Positions 8,410 through 12,721 of a stretch of DNA of 12,721 nt are shown piece after piece. Position 1 is the first letter of the stretch, and each line of letters starts with the position of its first letter. Position numbers and translations under genes: made by a program. Source of the stretch: Treponema sp. (GTDB taxonomy: Bacteria; Spirochaetota; Spirochaetia; Treponematales; Treponemataceae); NCBI GenBank assembly GCA_003455655.1, contig DMQP01000002.1:1-12721 (forward strand). The letters are read 5' to 3'. Under the pieces are notes generated by a model. The model did no database searches, was not told where the DNA came from, and worked only from the letters and a program-made list of their open reading frames with translations.

Positions 8410-9353
8410 CAGCGATATACCTCACCTGCTTTTTCGCGGATGAATTTTTCTGCCTGATGAGCAGCAATAGCTCCATCTGAACAAGCTGTCACAATTTGGC
8501 GGAAAGACTTTGAACGAACATCGCCAGCAGCATAGAGTCCAGGAACAGATGTTTCCATATTTTCGTTAGTAACAATATATCCTTCCTTGTCAACTTTTAT
8601 AGTAGTAAAAAGATTTGTTCGGGGAATCATGCCTACAAAAATAAAGACAGCATCGGCTGGAAGTTCTTGCACAGAAGCAGTCTCTACATTCTTAATAAGA
8701 ACAGAAGAAACTTTTGTATCTCCTTTTATTTCTTCGATTGTAGAATTGAAAAGCACTTTAATGTGGGGATTAGAAAGCACTCGTTCTGCAACAGCCTTTT
8801 GTGCCCGAAACTGACTCTTACGATGAACAAGGGTTACCCTTTGCGTAAGCGTTGCAAGATAAGTTGCTTCATCACATGCAGAATCTCCACCGCCAACAAC
8901 AAATATATTTTTGTTTCTAAAAAATGGTCCGTCACAAGTTGCACAGTAAGACACACCTCTACCAGAAAATTCTTTTTCTCCAGCGATATTAAGCTTACGA
9001 TGTTCTGCGCCAGTTGCAAGCAAAAGTGTTGTACATTCAAAGACACCTACATTTGTAGTTACCACAAAGACAGAATCTTTTTTATCAACTGAAGTAACAA
9101 TAGCTTGTACAATCTGAGCCCCAAAGGCAAGGGCTTGCTGTTTCATGTTTTCAATAAAAGTAAAACCTTTTACCGCAGGAAAGACACCTGGATAATTTTC
9201 CAAATCTGAAATGTTTATAACTTGTCCACCCGGCATGCTCTGATCAAGTAACAGTGTATGTATGTTTGCTCGGGAAGCATACTGTGCCGCAGCTAAACCT
9301 GCTGGTCCTGAACCAATGCAGATAAAATCAAATTTTTGTCTTTCTGTATTCAT
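8409..9353 (-). CDS. trxB: Thioredoxin reductase (NADPH, FAD)
   Basis: 314 residues from the chosen start, the usual size for the low-molecular-weight enzyme, which passes electrons from NADPH through FAD to thioredoxin in the cytosol. FAD site GSGPAGLAAAQYA (14-26), redox-active CATC (C137, C140), NADPH site GGGDSACDEA (154-163) with HRKSQFRA (177-184), and the C-terminal FAD motif GLYAAGDVRS are all present. Two in-frame ATGs exist, at 9365 and 9353. I prefer 9353 because a GGA ribosome site lies 7 nt before it and because the N-terminus then has the usual short run into the FAD fold; using 9365 adds only MEIS. It sits 14-26 nt after the peptidase/barrel gene and overlaps the GH3 gene by 1 nt, so the genes are probably in one operon. 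No thioredoxin gene is in the window. Confidence 0.95.
   Translation of the reverse strand: MNTERQKFDFICIGSGPAGLAAAQYASRANIHTLLLDQSMPGGQVINISDLENYPGVFPAVKGFTFIENMKQQALAFGAQIVQAIVTSVDKKDSVFVVTTNVGVFECTTLLLATGAEHRKLNIAGEKEFSGRGVSYCATCDGPFFRNKNIFVVGGGDSACDEATYLATLTQRVTLVHRKSQFRAQKAVAERVLSNPHIKVLFNSTIEEIKGDTKVSSVLIKNVETASVQELPADAVFIFVGMIPRTNLFTTIKVDKEGYIVTNENMETSVPGLYAAGDVRSKSFRQIVTACSDGAIAAHQAEKFIREKAGEVYR
8420..8427 (-). promoter_or_regulatory. Strong ribosome binding site of the GH3 gene
   Basis: Minus-strand AGGTGAGG inside the 3' end of trxB, 10 nt before the GH3 ATG. It is the clearest Shine-Dalgarno sequence in the window. It fixes the GH3 start and shows that this organism does use Shine-Dalgarno initiation for genes inside operons. 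Confidence 0.65.
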
Positions 9354-9360
9354 ACTGATT

Positions 9361-9363
9361 TCC
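9361..9363 (-). promoter_or_regulatory. Short ribosome binding site that favours the trxB start at 9353
   Basis: Minus-strand GGA, within AATGGAAA, lies 7 nt before the ATG at 9353. The upstream candidate ATG at 9365 has no comparable site. The motif is short, so the start choice remains moderate. Confidence 0.4.
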
Positions 9364-9379
9364 ATTCTAACTGAAATAA

Positions 9380-12178
9380 CTAAAAAATAAAAGATGTTTT
9401 TAGAGAAAGTGTAAAAGGTATACCACTTGTTTTTCGAGGGAAGTAATCAAGACAAAGACCCAAAGTTATAAGAGCTTGTCTACTCGCTGCAGCACCACTG
9501 TTGTATGCAAAGTCAAGTAACAGTTCTGTGCTGGCGACATCCCAAAAAACTTCTTGCCCTTGCACAAGTTGTAAAAGACATTCGTACTTGCAAGCAAGCG
9601 TTATGCAGTTTAAGTAAAGGGGAAAGGCAACAAAACCTTTTTGAATGTCCCAAGAAAAAACTACTGTAGTTAACTGCAAGTCTACAGGCATTGACTTTGA
9701 CGGATAGAACAAAAACTGAGCGCGGAATGGCAAGTTAGCAGTAATACCATTTCCACATGTAAAGGGAAGCAATTGAGGAAGACGAACAATAAGTGCAGGA
9801 TAGCAATTTATAAGTGGTGTTAATTCGAATGAATCATCGAGTGCATGTTCAAAATACGCATCAAAGACAAACTGAAGAGCACAACCAGCTTGAGCATATC
9901 TACCAGAACCAGACTGATGTATAAAGCCCAGCTGAGCAATAAAGGTGTCAGAAAAAGAAAGTCGTTCTTTTGTATAAAGCAGAAGCGATTCATTTTGTAA
10001 AACGAGTGACATATTGTTTGCAAAAGGCAAAGCCGTTTTTAACGCAAGATCTGCACTTACTTGTGAAAATCCATTCTGATTAAAGAAGACTTGTGCATTT
10101 GCATTGTACTGCAAAAAAGATGGTTGCTGTCCACTTGCAAAATGAATTTGTGCAGCAAGTTCAAAATCTTTCGACTGAAGCGGAGATAAAAATCCACCAC
10201 CAGGGTTAACACCAAGACTTGCACTAAACTCATCAGAATCCCAAACAGTATTTGTCATCCAAGTAAGACCAGGGAAAATAATACGAGAAGCAACTGAACC
10301 CGTACGGCCATAACTTTTTATGTTACTAAAGGGCACCAGTGTTCCTTTTCCATAATACAAATGATTCCACGAAAGAGAATCTATAGTCACAAAACTTTCT
10401 GTATATTCAAAATCAGAAGAAGGCAAAAGTTTTTTTTGCACAGAATCAAACGAAAGTTTTGATGCATCAAGTTTGTACAAAGAAGAACCAGTTACAAAAT
10501 CTGCGGCATAAAGAAAAGCTCTACCGTCTACACTCACAGGAACATAAACGCCACCAGAAAGATCGCTGTTCATAAAAGAGAAAGAAAGCATTTCTCTAGA
10601 AATTGTTACCATGCCTAAGCGAGGAAAAGAATTTTTGCTACACCAAGAAAAGCAAAGGCTTACTTCATTATTTTCTTCGGAACAAAAAGAAAGGCTTCTT
10701 ACAGAAAGGGGAAAATCTGAAAGAGGAGCTTCATAAAAACTCCCATCTGTAAGCGAAAGAAGAACCAGTGACCACAGAGCATTTTTTCTGCACAAAAAAG
10801 CAAGTGTATTTGTTCCGCCGTCACAAGGACTAAAGAAAACACAACCTCGAGCAAGTTTTTTTTCAAAGACACATTTACAGGCGACTCTTCCAAAAGAAGA
10901 AGGTGTAAGTGTAAAGACAGAAAGTTTTTGAACAGAACCCTCTGCATGTAAAAGACACAAGGCAGTCTGTCCGTTAAAGCGAGCAAAACCTATGTCACTA
11001 ACACTTTCTTGCGAAAGTTCTGTCCATGAATCTTTTTTGAATGAATAAATGCAAGCGCGAGACAAACACAGTGAACCCGAAAAAAAAGAATAGCAGACCG
11101 CTAAGTACTGACCGTCTTTTGAAAGCGCAATACGTTTTGCTCCAGTCTTAGAAAATAAAAGTCGAGCTTTAGCTACACTTCCATCTTCATTAAAAGAAGC
11201 ATACCAAACAGAACCGTCAGTTTGATTAAGATAAGCAATTCCTTTGTCGCAGGAACACAAAGAACTATACAATTTTCCATCACTTACTGAAGTGTCGAAT
11301 GAAGATACAGCCTCGTTTTGTAAAGGTTCTTTTTCAATAAGCGGAACTTCAATAGAAGCGTAAAAGTCATTCCAGACATCTGTTAGTTTTATGCCATAGG
11401 CTTTTTTGAATGCTTGTGCAAAGACAAAAGACTTCATGTTAACAGCGTTATCCCAAAAGAGCACATACTTTTGCATTCCATACTTTTCAATAAGCCACTG
11501 AGTAAATGGACCTCCAAACTGGTAAGAGACATTTTCCCAAGGGTAGATATCTCGAGCGCCACTTACATCTCCCACACGAGGAAAGCTTTCTTGCAACTTT
11601 GCCTGACGAACAGCATGTAAATAATATCCGTCATTAAGTCTTCCGTAACCGCCATAAGATTCAGCATAAATAGAAGCACCTTCTTTAATAAGCGTAGGCA
11701 TAACAACGTAACAACCCCAGTTGTACAAATCTCCCATAACAGAATCAAAGCCTTGCCAAAATGAATTCCGAAGATTTATAAGAAGTGCATGTGTTAGTTC
11801 ATGGCGAAAAGTATCAAGAAGAGTATCTTCAAAAACTGCATAGGTGTCTGAAATTAAAACATCAAACAAAACTATGTGATTAAAATTGTAGTTGGTAAAG
11901 TAAGCATTATATTCATCAGTTGAAGAAGTAATAACAACAGGAATACGAAAATCGCCATATGACTCTATTTCAAAGAGAGCACGAAGTTCTTCATAAATTT
12001 CATCTGCATGTTGTAAAAGAATAAATGCTGACTGTTCAGTTTTTTGAGTAAACAAAATTTCAAAATACTTTGTAGAAACAGAACGAACTTGCCCCTGTTC
12101 TGCCATAAGTCCACCGGATGCATTTACAGGGAACAAAAAGAAGAGAAGAAAGAGTAAAGAGGCAAAAGACTTTTTCAT
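9380..12178 (-). CDS. Exported HEXXH metallopeptidase with propeller-like region and probable outer-membrane beta-barrel
   Basis: 932 residues. Signal peptide 1-20 (KK, Leu/Phe-rich core, V-N-A cleavage site). The peptidase region (about 35-275) has RHELTH (zinc ligands H126 and H130, catalytic E127) and, 36 residues on, KEGASIYAES, where E166 is the probable third zinc ligand; a SYQFGGPFTQWLIEKYG segment (218-234) follows. This is the layout of gluzincin 'MA-like' peptidases. Residues about 300-600 contain repeated strand patterns such as RIALSKDGQYLAV, like TolB/PD40 beta-propellers. Residues about 640-932 show alternating hydrophobic strands and end in a Phe (SLKTSFIF), the pattern of outer-membrane barrels. 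I infer a surface or periplasm-facing protease tethered by its own barrel. It has 22 Cys. It heads the operon with trxB, the GH3 gene and mnmG, and its ATG is 6 nt after an extended -10. No specific family name is claimed; substrate unknown. Confidence 0.87.
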   Translation of the reverse strand: MKKSFASLLFLLFFLFPVNASGGLMAEQGQVRSVSTKYFEILFTQKTEQSAFILLQHADEIYEELRALFEIESYGDFRIPVVITSSTDEYNAYFTNYNFNHIVLFDVLISDTYAVFEDTLLDTFRHELTHALLINLRNSFWQGFDSVMGDLYNWGCYVVMPTLIKEGASIYAESYGGYGRLNDGYYLHAVRQAKLQESFPRVGDVSGARDIYPWENVSYQFGGPFTQWLIEKYGMQKYVLFWDNAVNMKSFVFAQAFKKAYGIKLTDVWNDFYASIEVPLIEKEPLQNEAVSSFDTSVSDGKLYSSLCSCDKGIAYLNQTDGSVWYASFNEDGSVAKARLLFSKTGAKRIALSKDGQYLAVCYSFFSGSLCLSRACIYSFKKDSWTELSQESVSDIGFARFNGQTALCLLHAEGSVQKLSVFTLTPSSFGRVACKCVFEKKLARGCVFFSPCDGGTNTLAFLCRKNALWSLVLLSLTDGSFYEAPLSDFPLSVRSLSFCSEENNEVSLCFSWCSKNSFPRLGMVTISREMLSFSFMNSDLSGGVYVPVSVDGRAFLYAADFVTGSSLYKLDASKLSFDSVQKKLLPSSDFEYTESFVTIDSLSWNHLYYGKGTLVPFSNIKSYGRTGSVASRIIFPGLTWMTNTVWDSDEFSASLGVNPGGGFLSPLQSKDFELAAQIHFASGQQPSFLQYNANAQVFFNQNGFSQVSADLALKTALPFANNMSLVLQNESLLLYTKERLSFSDTFIAQLGFIHQSGSGRYAQAGCALQFVFDAYFEHALDDSFELTPLINCYPALIVRLPQLLPFTCGNGITANLPFRAQFLFYPSKSMPVDLQLTTVVFSWDIQKGFVAFPLYLNCITLACKYECLLQLVQGQEVFWDVASTELLLDFAYNSGAAASRQALITLGLCLDYFPRKTSGIPFTLSLKTSFIF

Positions 12179-12184
12179 TTTTCA

Positions 12185-12193
12185 AATATAACA
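12185..12193 (-). promoter_or_regulatory. Extended -10 promoter of the peptidase/trxB/GH3/mnmG operon
   Basis: Minus strand: TGT followed by -10 TATATT (12190-12185), ending 6 nt before the ATG at 12178. The expected -35 window (about 12208-12213) is only T-rich and coincides with the U-tract of the tRNA terminator, so recognition would rely on the extended -10. The predicted transcription start is the A of the ATG, and no Shine-Dalgarno is visible. Confidence 0.55.
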
Positions 12194-12203
12194 AAAACAA
12201 GGG

Positions 12204-12236
12204 AATAAAAAAAGGTCATGCGCTAACACATGACCT
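12204..12236 (-). terminator. Rho-independent terminator after tRNA-Cys
   Basis: A 10-bp hairpin (arms 12213-12222 and 12227-12236, one G-U pair in minus-strand RNA) closes a 4-nt loop and is followed on the minus strand by seven U, then AUU. It starts 5 nt past the tRNA end. On the plus strand no U-tract follows, so it works only for minus-strand transcription. Confidence 0.88.
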
Positions 12237-12241
12237 CAACA

Positions 12242-12313
12242 AGGCGTCAATCGGAATCGAACCGATGCATAGTGGTTTTGCAGACCAGTCCCTTACCACT
12301 TGGGTATGACGCC
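12242..12313 (-). tRNA. tRNA-Cys (anticodon GCA)
   Basis: 72 nt without an encoded CCA. Cloverleaf: acceptor GGCGTCA/TGACGCC (7 bp), TA, a 3-bp D stem CCC/GGG with loop AAGTGGTAA, anticodon loop CTGCAAA giving GCA, a 5-nt variable loop, T stem ATCGG/CCGAT with loop TTCGATT, and discriminator U73, which is characteristic of tRNA-Cys. The outermost anticodon-stem pair (27-43) is a C-C mismatch; the other four pair normally. CCA must be added after transcription. It has its own promoter and terminator. Confidence 0.96.
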
Positions 12314-12323
12314 GTATGTAGTG

Positions 12324-12352
12324 ACTATAGCAAATTGACTAATCTTTGTCTA
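12324..12352 (-). promoter_or_regulatory. Promoter of tRNA-Cys
   Basis: Minus strand: -35 TAGACA (12352-12347), 17-nt spacer, -10 TATAGT (12329-12324) preceded by TGC (extended -10). Each hexamer has one mismatch to consensus. Transcription should start near 12317, about 4 nt before the mature tRNA. The -35 lies within the last codons of the upstream membrane-protein gene. Confidence 0.78.
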
Positions 12353-12671
12353 GTGGGGAAGATGTAAACTCTTGTAAGCGGTCTCTCATAAGCATAAACA
12401 GGCCCAGTACGGCACAGCCTTCAAGCACAATAGTAATATACAGTTTAAAAAGCACTAGATAGGGAAGCACCGCTAGAACAAAAGACACAAGAACTGCTAC
12501 AACATAACGGCTTGAAAGTTTGGGTAGAGTGCAAGATTTTTCTGCAATTTTTGCCTGAGTTTGCAGACTCTTTTTTACGAGCGAAATACGGATGGTAAAG
12601 TACACAAAAATTCCCACCCACAAAGTTAAACCAGTAACACAAGTAATTAAATCTAAAGTATATGTATTCAT
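12339..12671 (-). CDS. Small membrane protein, function unknown
   Basis: 110 residues from the chosen ATG. It has about three hydrophobic helices: one near the N-terminus (around 5-25) and two closely spaced in the second half (around 57-95). Between them is a basic linker with Lys/Arg (about 27-54), and the C-terminal tail is charged (ending PLDKD). It would sit in the inner membrane. I do not recognise a family. Two starts are possible: the ATG at 12686 (adding MVEKI) and the ATG at 12671. I chose 12671 because it overlaps the stop of the upstream reading frame as TAATG, a classic coupling junction. Neither start has a clear Shine-Dalgarno. Its 3' end carries the -35 of the tRNA-Cys promoter. 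Confidence 0.7.
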   Translation of the reverse strand: MNTYTLDLITCVTGLTLWVGIFVYFTIRISLVKKSLQTQAKIAEKSCTLPKLSSRYVVAVLVSFVLAVLPYLVLFKLYITIVLEGCAVLGLFMLMRDRLQEFTSSPLDKD

Positions 12672-12721
12672 TATTTTTTCAACCATACTAAAAGTGTTTT
12701 TCTTGCAGATTCAAATGCAAG
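12671..12721 (-). CDS. C-terminal end of an upstream gene (partial)
   Basis: The last 16 codons of an open frame enter from the right edge and end in TAA at 12673-12671. The residues, LAFESARKTLLVWLKK, read like a normal helical protein tail. Support is the frame itself and the TAATG overlap with the next gene. The protein cannot be identified from so little. Confidence 0.45.
   Translation of the reverse strand, partial: LAFESARKTLLVWLKK

Noticed and set aside
8667..9092. A 141-codon plus-strand frame opposite trxB.
   Set aside because: It is antisense to well-conserved trxB motifs and has no initiation signals; long antisense frames of this kind arise from codon bias.
1..12721. A defence, mobile or other dedicated new multi-gene system.
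   Set aside because: No integrase, transposase, toxin-antitoxin pair, nuclease/helicase cassette, direct-repeat array or anomalous composition is visible; the genes are mostly recognisable housekeeping and envelope families.

Overview
The window looks like chromosomal housekeeping DNA from a spirochaete, most likely a Treponema-type host-associated anaerobe. That placement is an inference. It rests on the moderately low GC (judged by eye), the protein families, an exported peptidoglycan-type glycosidase and an outer-membrane barrel protein. No rRNA or other decisive marker gene is present. I see no mobile element, CRISPR array, phage gene or anomalous base composition, and no gene-free stretch longer than 300 bases.

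Layout. Positions 1-2835 (minus strand) form a two-gene unit: an SH3b-type lipoprotein followed after 2 nt by an ABC-F ATPase that runs off the left edge. Reading away from it on the plus strand, 2899-4701, is a cytosolic M3 oligoendopeptidase (pepF). A compact 63-bp region between them appears to carry two mirror-image promoters. pepF converges on mnmG (gidA) with no spacer at all: the two stop codons touch.

Positions 4702-12178 (minus strand) look like one four-gene operon. In order of transcription it encodes a large exported HEXXH metallopeptidase with a propeller-like middle and a probable outer-membrane barrel, thioredoxin reductase trxB, an exported NagZ-like GH3 glycosidase, and the tRNA-modification enzyme mnmG. 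Junctions are 14 nt or less. Upstream lie a rho-independent terminator, tRNA-Cys(GCA) with its own promoter, a small three-helix membrane protein, and the last codons of another gene.

Together the products cover envelope biology (peptidase/barrel, lipoprotein, cell-wall glycosidase), thiol redox (trxB), peptide turnover (pepF) and translation (ABC-F, mnmG, tRNA-Cys). The most interesting signal is regulatory. At all three protein-coding transcription units whose heads are visible, a good -10 hexamer ends exactly 6 nt before the ATG, which predicts leaderless mRNAs, while several downstream genes in the same units have recognisable Shine-Dalgarno sequences. The most interesting protein is the 932-residue peptidase/propeller/barrel, which is unusually cysteine-rich for an envelope protein and sits directly before trxB.
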